This document shows, one piece after another, positions 1 through 10,390 of a stretch of DNA of 64,000 nucleotides; the first letter of the stretch is position 1; every line of letters starts with the position of its first letter. The notes under the pieces are model-generated. The model was given only the letters and a program-made list of their open reading frames with translations, searched no databases and had not been told where the DNA came from. A program made the position numbers and the translations under genes. The stretch lies in NCBI GenBank assembly GCA_019454045.1, contig SKCR01001818.1, positions 1 through 64,000 on the forward strand. The letters run 5' to 3'. This stretch comes from Zanthoxylum bungeanum. Lineage: Eukaryota; Streptophyta; Magnoliopsida; Sapindales; Rutaceae.

Positions 1-2228
1 CTGTTATGAAAATATTTGTTTTTAAAACCAAAGTTCAGAAATATCTTATTATGAAAAATTCTTTTTTGGTCTGAAAACTCTGAACTCTTTTCTGAAAACT
101 CTTTTGTAAAACTTATCTTTTCTAAAAATCTCATTCATAACTTGAAAACAACTTCTTTCTTTCTGGAAAACTTTTCTAAAACATGCTTTTCTGGAAATCT
201 CTTATAAACTGCTTTCTCTGAAAATTTTTATTTCTAGAAAGCCTTTCTCTGGAATTTTTTTCTAAAAATTGCAACTGAAAACTGTTTCTAAAAACTGGTC
301 TCTGTATTTGAAAACCTGACGTATGGGGCTTTACGTATCGCCATCCCCATACGCCTAATTAGAGTCAGGAATGGAAATCCATGACTTTGGGGTGTTACAT
401 ATCGCCGTCCCCCAAAGCATGTCACTAATGTCCCTGAAACTAGTGGTCTTCGGGCATTACGTATCGTCGTCCCCAAGCCACTGAAACTAGAACTGGGGGT
501 GCGGATCTATGCTACCCTTCAAGCTCTGAAACTAGGATCTATGGACATCTGTCATCCCTAGTCTTGAACTAGGATCTGGGGGCGTTACGTATCGCTACCC
601 CTCAGTCCTCTACATGTGCACATGTCATTCGTCAATTCCATGTTACATACTGAGGTGGGTTTTTCCCATATGCCTCGAAAACATAAAATCATACTTTGAA
701 AACATTTCTTTCTCAAACGTATCTTAAAACACGATCTTACCTGAAATAACTATAATAAAATCAACCAACACCCTAGAAACGTAAAACTAAGTCTGATAAG
801 TAAAAAAAAACATAATAAAAGTCAATTTTAATGAAAAATATCCACTCACAGTTTTGGAGTCCCGTTAGTCTTTCTTCACTTTGCTGAAGAAACATGTGGT
901 TCCTGCGATGATCTATTATTGATAATCTCGATTAGAAAATGGACTAAAGAATATATACATCGGAATCAAGCTAAGTTTCCTTATTCAAGTGAGTGATACC
1001 ACCTCGAGGTTTATCGTGCTTATATCATGATGTAATATATACATACAAGTTGATACGAGACCCTTAGGGTGAACTCTAACATGTTAGGGTAAAACCAGAA
1101 TGGTTTAAAATTGATTTGGGGAAGTTCTGGTCTTTGCATCGCGACACAAAGACTTACGCCTCGCGACACGCACCATTCTAGAAAGGATACCTGAACATTT
1201 CCAGGTCATGTCGCGACGCGGCCATTCCAGAAATGAATCTCATGAATTCCCCAGTACGCGTCGTGATGAAAACCCTTGTGCGTCGCGATGCTGACCCTTT
1301 TTCCAGGATTCTAACTTGCTTCCTAAATCCTATCTTACTCCAAATGAATCACCAACACTTCTCTATCAAAATTATTACACAAACCACTCCAATAAACTTC
1401 ACATTCTCATTTTCTCTACCAAATTATCATAATCAACAATCCTTTAATCTTATTTCTCTTGTTTTTTTAGCTAAATTCTTAATGTTCTCAAAATTTGAAC
1501 ACTTAGTTCTACCATCAATTTCTTTTCCTACTAATCACCAAAATGCAATTTTTAACATGCTAATAATCTTATTCCATCATCATTTTCTCAAAATCCAACA
1601 AACCAAGTTTTGGATCAAATGGGTCTTACCTTCTTTCTTGTTGTTTCCTTCATCTTCTAAGTTTCCCATGATTTCCTAAGCCTTTTCTATATTTCTTATT
1701 TCCTCTTCTTTCTCTCTTCTTTTCCTTCTCTTCTTATTCTTCTTCTCCTCCCTCTCTCTTTCTTTACAAAATTCCCATTTTTGGGATGAAGAAATAATAT
1801 CCCTTTTTTATACTATGGGCCATTTGTAATTTTTATTTGAAGAATTATGTAGAAACTTGAAGAATTATCTAGATAGGTCCGAGCACTGTTCATCCAGAAT
1901 TTTGACTTGTATTTTTTACCTATTTCTGCTTTGGTTTTGAAAAAATATTCAACGCGGAAGTTGTAGGTCTTGATCTCAACTTTCCGACGATATACAATTA
2001 ATTAAAATCGGAGTTGGTATGAGAAAGTTATGGCTCAAGCATCGTGGAATATCTGGAGTAAAATATCGTACAATTCTGTATCGGAACTTCGAGGAATGTT
2101 GATTGTCCCCAAAGTCACTTCATGAGTGTATATGTGTTCACCAGAATGTATATTATGAATATTCGTCCCATAATAAAATAGTAGTCGAGATTACTGATAG
2201 ACGGTCGATGAGATTACCGGTCGTTACA
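1..2228 (-). mobile_element. Tekay/Del-type Ty3-gypsy LTR, partial
   Basis: Read on the minus strand the LTR begins TGTAACGACCGG (2217-2228), the same start as the complete solo LTR at 52478. It shares with that copy the stem-loop array (320-612) and the flanking catgtgcacatg segment. Its 3' end lies left of the window, so it could be a solo LTR or the 5' LTR of an element. It is inserted into the CACTA element that resumes at 2229; the target duplication cannot be checked. No coding capacity: the open frame at 1233-1679 is AT-rich LTR sequence. Confidence 0.8.
320..612 (-). repeat. stem-loop array inside Tekay LTR
   Basis: Four units repeat a loop close to TTACGTATCGCC between G-rich and C-rich arms. 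Arms: CGTATGGGG 320-328 with CCCCATACG 345-353 (9 bp perfect); CTTTGGGG 385-392 with CCCCAAAG 410-417; a third around 444-482 with one mismatch and one bulge; a fourth around 570-612 with bulges. Arm sequence differs from unit to unit but stays complementary. The same array occurs in the other orientation at 53955-54136. Role unknown; position is in the middle to 3' part of the LTR. Confidence 0.75.
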
Positions 2229-4090
2229 AACTCAAGTTGATATAAGGGGTTTGGAGTTGTCACGTCACGTGAACGCCCACAGATGGATATTGATACACAT
2301 ATCCGACAATGGAGAGAAACATCTAAGATGGCAAAATCCAAAGTTCACCAACGCAATTGGGACTATTAGGCGTTGTGATACTGCCTAGCAGTACACGTGC
2401 CGAAAGAAGATACCGGAGCAGACGCGACACTACTTGCTCGCAGTTTTGTCAGTAAGTACCATTTTAAACATCAATTTTTATTTTTATTTTTTAAAATTAA
2501 GCCCTTAACAGTTGTATTTTTTTTGTGCATGATTGATTCGACGTTGACTTGACCACTCCGTATGTGGTCGAGTACATCGACCAGTGTATGGGCAAGGCAT
2601 ATTCGAACTACCGCACGAAAAGACTCTAGCCCATCTTTGATAAGCATGGTGCGGATAATGCTATTTTTCATCGGTCGTATGACATCAGAGGGAAGGATTA
2701 TGGGTATTTGTGCGCTATATGGGTTTCAGATGAATACGCGATAAGTCTTAAATTTCTATAATATTTCATTTTATAGTAAAATAGAAACTAACCTTTTGTT
2801 TTAAGGAAAATTTATAAGCAGAATAAGGTGAACCAATAGAATCTGCGGTTCAACCATGTTGGAGGCTTCAAGCCTTTTTCCATGCATCACGGCGAATGCT
2901 CCGAGGTAAGTAGATATATGTTTACTTAACTGTATTTTAATAATATTTAAATGATAATTAATATTTTTCATCTGCAGTAAAACAGCACATGAAAGGTGTT
3001 GTAGTCCCTCCGGATGTCAGATTTTTTTCCAACTCACCAATACACTCCAAATAAAGGTTGGGTGAACTATGCCGCCAGAGAGTGCTATGTAAGATAAATT
3101 ATGTAAAATTTCAGTAATTTTCACTAACACAAAATCTTTAAATATTGGAACGCATGGTGGACTTCCAGACACAGAACCTTACATAGGGCAATCGTCATTT
3201 GGCTGATTAGAAGCTTTGGCGTCAAGTGTTCCAGAATACCACCTCTTATAACATCGGATTTGGCACTTATCGGAAGGCAGCAACGACTACTTCTTGATCA
3301 TGTGGCTCCTCAGAGGAGGTCACTGTTTTGAGGGAACAGTTGAAGCTGACTCAAGACCGGCTGAGCTAGCTGGAAGATGAGAATAGAGAGCACGATTGGG
3401 AAGTGGCCCAATTGTGGGCGCTTGTGGAGAGATCGTTTTCTCAAAGCAGTGTTGCAGGATCGACCTCCACAGTTCTTCCAGGCTTGAGAGATGCAGCACT
3501 GTCAGTGACCAATCGTCCTACATGATTTTTTTATTTTATATAATAAAAAAATTATTTTTTTATATATAAAATAATTTTAATTTAATTTTTAAAATAAAAT
3601 ATTATTAATGTTTTATTTATTTAATATATATAATTTTAATTTCATTATACATATAATGATAATTTTAATATAATTTAATAATATTATATATATATTTTTA
3701 AATAAATTAAAATTATTTAGCGTCATCATCTTAGCGACACTAAACCTCTGAATTTGGCATCGACAAGATAAAATGTGACGCGAGTAGTTGTGCACTTTTA
3801 GTGATGCCTAATAGGCATCACGAAAAGCCTTAGATCTTTAACGTCACCTAAATTATGCAACACGAAATCATTACTTTCTACGACATCTAATACTGTATTC
3901 ATCGACGAAAAATGGCGATGCAGATTTTTTTAGCGTCGTTTATTCTTCAACGACGCTAAAACGTTTCCTCGACTATCATTTGGCATCCATTTCCCGCGTC
4001 GCCTCTTTTTGACGCAAAAACCTTTAACGTCGATGTTGACCTTTTTTAGCTCGATGTTTGGCGACGCTAAAAGACCGTTTTCTTGTAGTG
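2229..4090 (+). mobile_element. CACTA (En/Spm) transposon, right-hand part
   Basis: The right end is a terminal inverted repeat reading CACTACAAGAAAACGG on the minus strand (4075-4090). Before it, 3715-4070 is packed with subterminal motifs built on AGCGTCG/CGACGCT, as is usual for CACTA elements. Transposase-like exons precede these. The left part is lost or lies beyond the gypsy LTR inserted at 2228. The Tat element starts only 13 bp past this end. The 3-bp target duplication cannot be checked because the left end is absent. Confidence 0.85.
2544..3523 (+). pseudogene. CACTA-associated transposase (Ptta/En/Spm type) remnant
   Basis: Translated plus-strand pieces match the plant Ptta/En/Spm transposase family as I know it. 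The first has a VVEYIDQCMGKAYSNYRTKRL stretch followed by FDKHG and DYGYLCAIWVSDEY (about 2568-2745). The second has the NLRFNHVGG motif (about 2840-2870), typically followed by SKxF, here FKPF. The third is a C-terminal coiled-coil-like region, EEVTVLREQLKLTQDRLS then LEDENREHDWEVAQL (3310-3440), ending at a stop near 3522. Splice-like borders are visible (tgcag near 2977). In-frame stops interrupt each piece (for example after TKRL and DRLS), so it is not functional. Confidence 0.7.
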
Positions 4091-4103
4091 ATTATAGTAT
4101 AGG

Positions 4104-6074
4104 TGTAGACAACAGAACTTGGGCGACGCTGTTCTAGGCTCGCGGCCTAGTTGGGAGTACGTAATAACATGGATTCGCCACCCGGTGTGAACCGGGATAA
4201 AGATTTAAGGCCGCACTCACCCCTCGCAAGGGAAGACCTCAAACCGTTGGGTTCGGAATGGTCCCTTACTTATGTCACTTGTGATGATATAATTTGTGCA
4301 ATAAACTAACCGAATCTATTCAACATTCTCTGCTAAGGGTACTTAGATCTAACATGCTTTCATCCAATTAATTCCACGCAATGTAACATAACAAGCATAT
4401 TGAACCATTAAATCAACATGTATAAATCATTACCCAAACGCATCATAAACTAAGAACATGCATAAAGAACAACCTAAACATGTTTTAACAAATAAATGAC
4501 AAACTAAATTAACCATGCTTAAATAATAAACAAATAACCTAAAGACTATAACATGCTCAAATACAAATTTGGATGAGACGAGATATGTGTATCTTAAGTG
4601 GTACGTGGCATTGTATCCCGAGTGCAGACCATACTACCGTCCATTCGGAATCGGCTATGGAATTTACGTCCGGGTTTCCATCCGATATGCCACAAAAGGG
4701 AACACATATCCCGCTCATCCAACAATCACATCATGCTTCAAACGACTCTCATGCAATTATATATCAAAATAAATAAAACAAAGATAAAGAAGAGAAGTAA
4801 AAAAGTGCCCCCAGGTCTAACCTCTTTTGGTGAGTGTGTGTCGGTTGGTGGGATTGCAGGTGTTGGCTTAATGGCAGGCGTGCAACGTGTGGAGACAGGC
4901 TTAGGCGTGAGGGCCAGTACGCGTGAGTGTAATGTGTTTTAAGCGTGGCTTCAACGTGGTCAATGGGGCTGAGTGGCTTGAATTGGTGCGTGCTGAAGCT
5001 GAACGTGAGCAGGGTTGTTAGGCGTGAAGAGTGGGAACGTGGGGGTGAGGGCCAGGTGTTATGCTAGGCGTGAACGTTGGCAGGTGGCAAAGGGCAAGGT
5101 GCGGCAATTGGAGGCAAATTTGTGAGAGATGTGATTAGCGAAGTGGGCGTGAATGGTGTAGGGTTTAGGTGCGACAATGAAGTCGTTTGAGAGTTGGCTG
5201 AGGGTTATTTTCTTGTGTGATTATTTTAAGGATTATGAATGCAGGTTTTTATGTTATTACTTTAAGGTTTTTAGGGAATGTTTTAAGTGTATTTTGCTGC
5301 TGTTTTAGGGGTTAAATTATTGTTGTTTGGGCGTGAATGAGAGATATGTGTGCTTCGGTTATTGAAGGAGGTGTAGGAGAGAAATTGTTTTTACTTCTTT
5401 ATGCTATTACCATGAATGATATTGTGTCCAGGAGAGGATGGCTTTGGTTGGGGTTTGTTTATATAGAGAAGGGTTAGAGCTTCACCTTGTCTCACAAGGA
5501 AGGGATTTGGTGCATTAAAGGGAGTATTTGATTTGGTGTTGGACAAGGAAGGATTAGATTGAGGGGGGACAAATCTTGGCTAGATTAGGAATACAATATC
5601 TTTAGATTGGTTATGATTGATTTTAATTAGGCATGACATATTTTTAATTTAGTATGTGATTTGTTTAGTTAGGAAGTTAATATATTTGATTTATCTTAAT
5701 TAGGTATGATTATATTTTGTGTTTTATTTAATTGGTAAATGGTTTAAATATTTTATTTAATTCAATGTTTAATTTAATTAAATTGGGATGTGTTTTATGG
5801 GCTTTGGGGAGCTAATTGGGCTTGGGTGTGAGGCTAGCAACAAAACCAGAATTACCGACACCGTTCGAACGCTTCCTCGAACGCGACACGAACGCCCGCA
5901 ATCTGTTTGGCGTTCGAATGTATACATGAACGCAACACGAATGAAAATAGTGAACCTTGTTTATTCTGAATTTCCCCTTCCGATATCCGTTTCCCGCGGC
6001 TTCCGTGACTCAAAAGGTAGTTCCCTCCAATGAGACTCATCATCGGGTTTCACATGCAAAAATACAATGCTACA
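4104..6074 (-). repeat. 3' LTR of Tat/Ogre element
   Basis: 1971 bp; sense strand runs TGTAGCATTG...GTCTACA. Compared with the 5' LTR it lacks 337 bp (equivalent to 11119-11455). The junction lies at a TTG shared by both sides of the lost segment, which indicates a microhomology deletion after insertion. 1971 + 337 equals the 2308 bp of the 5' LTR exactly. Confidence 0.92.
4598..4693 (-). repeat. conserved ~95-bp block in Tat LTR (copy 1)
   Basis: Plus-strand text starts GTGGTACGTGG and contains CCATTCGGAATCGG and GGGTTTCCATCCGATAT. Near-identical copies lie at 10885-10980, 46154-46249 and 46797-46892, and a diverged one in the opposite orientation at 63347-63440. Open frames across it are a by-product of this conservation, not a gene. 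Confidence 0.85.
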
Positions 6075-6093
6075 GTCGCCCCCACTTTGATGG
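6075..6093 (-). other. polypurine tract of Tat element
   Basis: The sense strand reads AAAGTGGGGGCGAC directly before the 3' LTR start TGTAGC, the expected place for plus-strand priming. Confidence 0.8.
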
Positions 6094-6214
6094 GACTTGT
6101 GTAATGTGCAACAGTGACAATCCTATCAAAGTTATGCAATGCATTTTCACTTACCTGGCTCGCCAACTGCCACTTGACTTTCCACGTGTTGAGTTGATTT
6201 AGGTGGTGAGGTGC

Positions 6215-6590
6215 TGCGACCCCTGGTTCATTCCCGAACCGTGTTGTGATGTTGTCCATTCCCGAACCGTTATTGTGAGTTGGTCCATTCCCGAACCGTT
6301 ACTGTGAGTTGGTCCATTCCCGAACCGTTATTGTGAGTTGGTCCATTCCCGAACCGTTGCCGTAAGGTGGTCCATTCCCGAATCGTTATGTGAGTGGTCC
6401 ATTCCCGAACCGTTCTGTGAGGTGTTCATTCCCAACTATTATCGTGAGGTGGTCCATTCCCGAACCGTTACTGTGAGGTGTCCATTCCCGAACTGTTACT
6501 GTAAGGTGGTCCATTCCCGAACCAACCGTTACTGTGAGGTGTCCATTCCCAAACTGTTACTGTAAGGTGGTCCATTCCCGAACCGTGCTT
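6215..6590 (-). repeat. tandem array a in Tat 3' UTR
   Basis: About 13 imperfect units of 26-35 bp with the core CCATTCCCGAACCGTTA on the plus strand. Lies between gag and the 3' LTR. Frames read through it (6338-6565, 6534-6809) are repeat artefacts. Confidence 0.9.
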
Positions 6591-6806
6591 CCATTCCTTG
6601 GAGTGCCATTCCCGGCTTGTTCATTCCTGAACTGTATTTCCATTCCTGGAGTGTCATTCCCGGCTTGTTCATTCTTGAATTCTGCTCCATTCTTGGATTG
6701 CCATTCCCGGCTTGTTCATTCTCGAACTGTGTTTCCATTCTTAGAGTGCCATTCCCGGCTTGTTCATTCTCGAACTGGTTTCCATTCTTGGAGTGCCATT
6801 CCCGGC
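6587..6806 (-). repeat. tandem array b in Tat 3' UTR
   Basis: Five units of about 47 bp containing TGCCATTCCCGGCTTGTTC. Shares the CATTCC core with array a and is contiguous with it. Confidence 0.88.
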
Positions 6807-7215
6807 TAAACTGATATTGATGCTGATGTGGGCCTGGCCCCTGAACTGATACTGATGTGGGCCTCGGCCCTGGGACTCATCCCCAAACTGATACTAATGT
6901 AGGCCTCGGCCCTGGACTCGTCCCCAAACTAATGCTGATGTGGGCCTCGGCCCTAACTGCTACTGATATGGGCCTCGCCCCCAGACTGATACTGATGTGG
7001 GCCTCGACCCTCAGGATTCATTCCTAAAACTGATGCTGAAGTGGGCCTCGGCCCTAACTGCTACTGATATGGGCCTTGCCCCCAGACTGATACTGATGTG
7101 GGCCTCGACCCTCGGGATTCATTCCTAAAACTGATGCTGAAGTGGGCCTCGGCCCTAACTACTACTGATATAGGCCTCGCCCCCAGACCGATACTGATGT
7201 GGGCCTCGACCCTCG
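6807..7215 (-). repeat. tandem array c in Tat 3' UTR
   Basis: About nine irregular units (roughly 40-45 bp) around GATGTGGGCCTCGGCCCT, with higher-order repeats of about 127 bp near 6990-7215. The core GGGCC(T)CGGCCC is self-complementary. Confidence 0.85.
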
Positions 7216-7505
7216 GGATTCATTCCTGGATTCATTCCAAAATTCTGAGAGATTCATTCATTGGATTCGTTCCAAAATCTGAGAGATTCATTCCCCGGAT
7301 TCGTTCCAAATTCTTGAGAGATTCATTCTCTGGATTCGTTCCAAAATTCTGAGAGATTCATTCCAAAATTCTGAGAGATTCATTCTCTGGATTCGTTCCA
7401 AACTCTGAGAGATTCATTCCCTGGATTCGTTCCAAAATCTGAGAGATTCATTCCCCGGATTCATTCCAAATTCTGAGAGATTCATTCCCTGGATTCATTC
7501 CTGAA
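7216..7505 (-). repeat. tandem array d in Tat 3' UTR
   Basis: About eight units of 35-36 bp: GAGAGATTCATTCCCTGG then ATTCGTTCCAAAATTCT. Again built on ATTCC, so arrays a, b and d may share an origin. Confidence 0.88.
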
Positions 7506-8139
7506 ACTGTACTGTTGCTGTTTCTGACTAGCTTGCCTTTGCTGCTTTTCTCTATTTCTTTCTTCGAAACCTGTTAATATAAAAAAAACAAACACAAAAA
7601 AAGGATGCAAAATATGTTACGTGTATGCATGAGTTTCCTATCCCGTTGGGTTGGGTCTTCGGTCAATTTCCTCAGTGACAGCCCGGTCTTCTCTTCCTTA
7701 GGCAAATTACTGCTTCAATCTGTCTACACTAATTGGTTCGTGAACTCATTCCCTTTCCAAGTCTAACAGTCTCACTGTCTTCATTTCCCAATTTCTGAAT
7801 GGCCAACTTATCTTTTCTGCTTGCTTCTTCTGAGGATTCCCTACGTTCTGAGTATCATAGTACCAAGATTGAATGCTTTTGTCACATGCACTCATGTTGC
7901 AAGTTGAGAAGTTGAGATTCAAGCAAGTAAGCGAAGTGAACTTTATTATTGTTGAGAAAAGGTTCGAACAAGCAAACAAAATCAATGTCTTTATTAAAAA
8001 TGCAAGATAAACTTGGAGAAACAGCAGTGCCTTCTTTCTCAGCCTCTGGTTCTTCGTTGTTATTATCCTTATCCCTATGTGAAAAGCTTGGTGGTTGAGG
8101 GTTTGGAGGACAAAGGTTTCAGGCAAGCCAAAGTTGATC
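7506..8139 (-). other. Tat internal region between gag and arrays, no gene recognised
   Basis: A 131-residue open frame (7746-8141, minus) shows no Tat domain and runs out of frame with the gag end. I see no PR/RT/RH/IN motif here, which is where pol would begin. It looks like a pol deletion scar or spacer. Confidence 0.5.
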
Positions 8140-9368
8140 ATGGTGGTGGGACGGAGTGGTAATTTGGTAGAGGATTCCTGTGTGTGCTGGGTTGCTCTCT
8201 TTCTAGGTCAGGTATTTTGTGGGTGTCAATCAGGTCTTGGATCTCATGCCTAAGGCGGGGGCAGTTGTCAGTTTCGTGACCCTTTTGCTGGTGAAAAAAA
8301 ACAGAATAAGTTCAAGTCAAGGTAGTGCGGCACAGGGCTGGGGAATGGTTTAGGTTCCAAGGGTTTCAGGAGTCCTTGCATCTTCAATTTCTCAAACACC
8401 TTTGATAGAGGTCTACCCAAGTTGGAGAAACGTCTGTTCCTGATGGCAGTGACCTCAGCACTGGAAGACTTGGCTTCAGGATGTCCCCCAAAATTCCTTC
8501 TATTCTGGCCATAAAACTTTCGGGTTTTCCGCCTCCTCTTCTTCAATGTCCATGACAGTTTCCCTCAACTGTCGGAAATCAACAATCATGGAGGTCATCC
8601 TCCTCAACTTGCTGTAGATCGAGGGCTTAGTGCCCTTGATGATCACTTTAATCTGGTCCTTCTCAGAGGGCCGAGTCTGCATTTTCAGAAGCTGGTTTCT
8701 CCAGCGGTCTACATACTCCTTGAAGCTTTCTTCCGGCTTCTGCTTAGCGTTCTCCAAATCACGGAGTGACAAGTCAATTTCTAAGTCTGTAACATACTGC
8801 TTCAGAAAAGCATCAGCTAGTTCCTTCCAATCTTCCTTAACCTTCTTCTCAAGGCTATGATACCAAACCTCAGGTGCCCCCTCGAGTGACATCCCAAACA
8901 TCTTTTGGACTTGGCGCTGTCATAGGCCCATTGAACTCATGACTGAGACATATTGCTGCAGATGGACCCTCGGGTCTCCGTTCCCATTAAACTTGGCCAT
9001 GTCGGGCATTTTAAACTGAGCTGGCAGCTGTTCTCCGAAGGTCATTGCCTCATAATCTAGCAAATCCCGTTCTTACCCCTCATTTTGCGGGTAACTGTTT
9101 CAACCTGATCCCGAAGCTTCTGAAATTCTACCTGAGACCCAATCACTCTGCCTGTTGCATATTCTGCCATGTCATCATCAAAAGTGGGGACATCATCCCC
9201 CAACCCATTCGAAGGCTCATCACGCCTCACATTCTCAGAATTTCCCCCGGCACGGGGCACAACCATATTTGTCATGGCAGTAGTCAAGGCTTGCAACTGT
9301 TCAGTAATCTTGGCAAAGCCATTTTCCAACTGATCTATCCGAGATACCTCAATATCTGATTCACTCAT
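8140..9368 (-). pseudogene. gag: Tat/Ogre gag, broken
   Basis: The structural (capsid) protein starts at ATG 9366-9368 (MSESDIEVSRIDQLENGFAK, coiled-coil-like N-terminus). A frameshift near 9057 is followed by EQLPAQFKMPDMAKFNGNGD. One TGA stop lies near 8925. The retrotransposon-gag core then follows: GAPEVWYHSL, DAFLKQYVTDLEIDL, ESFKEYVDRWR (about 8600-8890). The C-terminal part in another frame has NRRFSNLGRPLSKVFEKLK (about 8370-8440) and a HQQKGHETDNCPRLRHEIQD knuckle-like end (about 8210-8290). These features match Ogre/Tat gag proteins from memory. At least two frameshifts and one stop separate the pieces. Confidence 0.85.
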
Positions 9369-10369
9369 GTCTGTTCTCAGTATTTTGGTGAGTCTTCCCT
9401 TTTTTCTAACCCAACGGGAATCTATGATGGTTTTCAGAACACAAGGGTTAACATGATGTATGTATGCATGGGGTGCATGAGATGCATATATAACATACTA
9501 AATCAACTAAAATTTTCAAACAAGTCGGCCCACTATCATTTTAGAAGCTTTTGGGCTAACTGTCATAGGAATGAACTCGTCCCAGTTTAAACGGCCCAAC
9601 GAGTTCACATCTCATGACAAATGGTCCAAATGGATCCAAACGATGATGTTCCCAAGCACAAGCATAAAAGAAAGATAATGCAAACATAGAGTAATAATTT
9701 CTACAGAATGGCCCATCAACATTTCAGAAGCTTTGGCCCAATGGTCATAAGGTACGAACTTGCCCCAGTTTAAATGGCCCAGCAAGTCCGCATTTCTGAC
9801 AATGGTCCAACTGCATCTAAATGAGGATGGTCCACTAGCACATACTCAAGGAAATAATTGTTACTTTAACCATGCAAACTCGGTCTATGGGTGGGTTCGT
9901 AGGAGTATAGACAAAGGCTCTCACCAGCGAAGGATGGCCCACAACTAGGTCTCCCCACTCAAGGGTTCGAGCGACCAAGTGAGCGCACCCTTTTTTATAC
10001 ACTAAGGTACGTGCCAATGAGCTATGGTGTGTGACGGAATGTCAAATGGATTTCCCGTTGTAGATTCCCCAGAGGGAAGGTGGAGTGAGGCTCACTTAAA
10101 TACCCAAGCCTATTAGGCTCTTATCGCTTGGTGTCAGGAATAAACAACGAGTCCTCCAAATTAGTCCATCGCAATAGGCTACGAGTAGATGGCCATATAG
10201 GTGCCTTCACAGCTTTTCCTTCTAGAAGGTAGTGAATGAAGGAAGACACCAAACCATTACCTAGCCTCAAAATGCCTTTGATTAAACCCTCACTTCATCC
10301 ACTATAGACACGGTCAATTAAAACATAAATCCAAACATTACAAGACAATATTTCGGGGCCGATTCTCTA
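9369..10369 (-). other. Tat 5' leader with ~180-bp duplication
   Basis: Untranslated leader between primer site and gag. Segments 9528-9709 and 9710-9890 are diverged copies. Both carry a GGCCCA...TTTCAGAAGC-like start and a CCCAGTTTAAAYGGCCCA core. No open frame resembles a known protein. Confidence 0.65.
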
Positions 10370-10387
10370 TCCCCAGTGGAGTCGCCA
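10370..10387 (-). other. primer binding site, tRNA-Arg-like
   Basis: Three bases after the 5' LTR end the sense strand reads TGGCGACTCCACTGGGGA. From memory, Ogre/Tat elements use tRNA-Arg and have a site of this form. This fixes transcription on the minus strand. Confidence 0.75.
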
Positions 10388-10390
10388 GAC

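Noticed and set aside
1233..1679. 148-residue open frame
   Set aside because: Phe/Leu/Ser-rich translation of AT-rich DNA inside a gypsy LTR; no domain, and the LTR identity is clear from the ends and array.
2471..2744. Small frames as independent genes
   Set aside because: They overlap a degenerate CACTA transposase exon; the better reading is a pseudogene in the third frame.
4569..4942. Overlapping open frames that recur at 10860-11109 with similar protein sequence
   Set aside because: They recur because the LTR block is duplicated; several overlapping frames are equally open and none has gene structure.
6338..6809. Repeat-containing open frames as a repetitive secreted protein
   Set aside because: Frames exist on both strands and follow the DNA repeat period; the region is a tandem array before the 3' LTR.
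6215..7505. Regular repeats that could suggest a CRISPR-like array
   Set aside because: Units are contiguous and imperfect, without unique spacers, in a plant retrotransposon 3' UTR.
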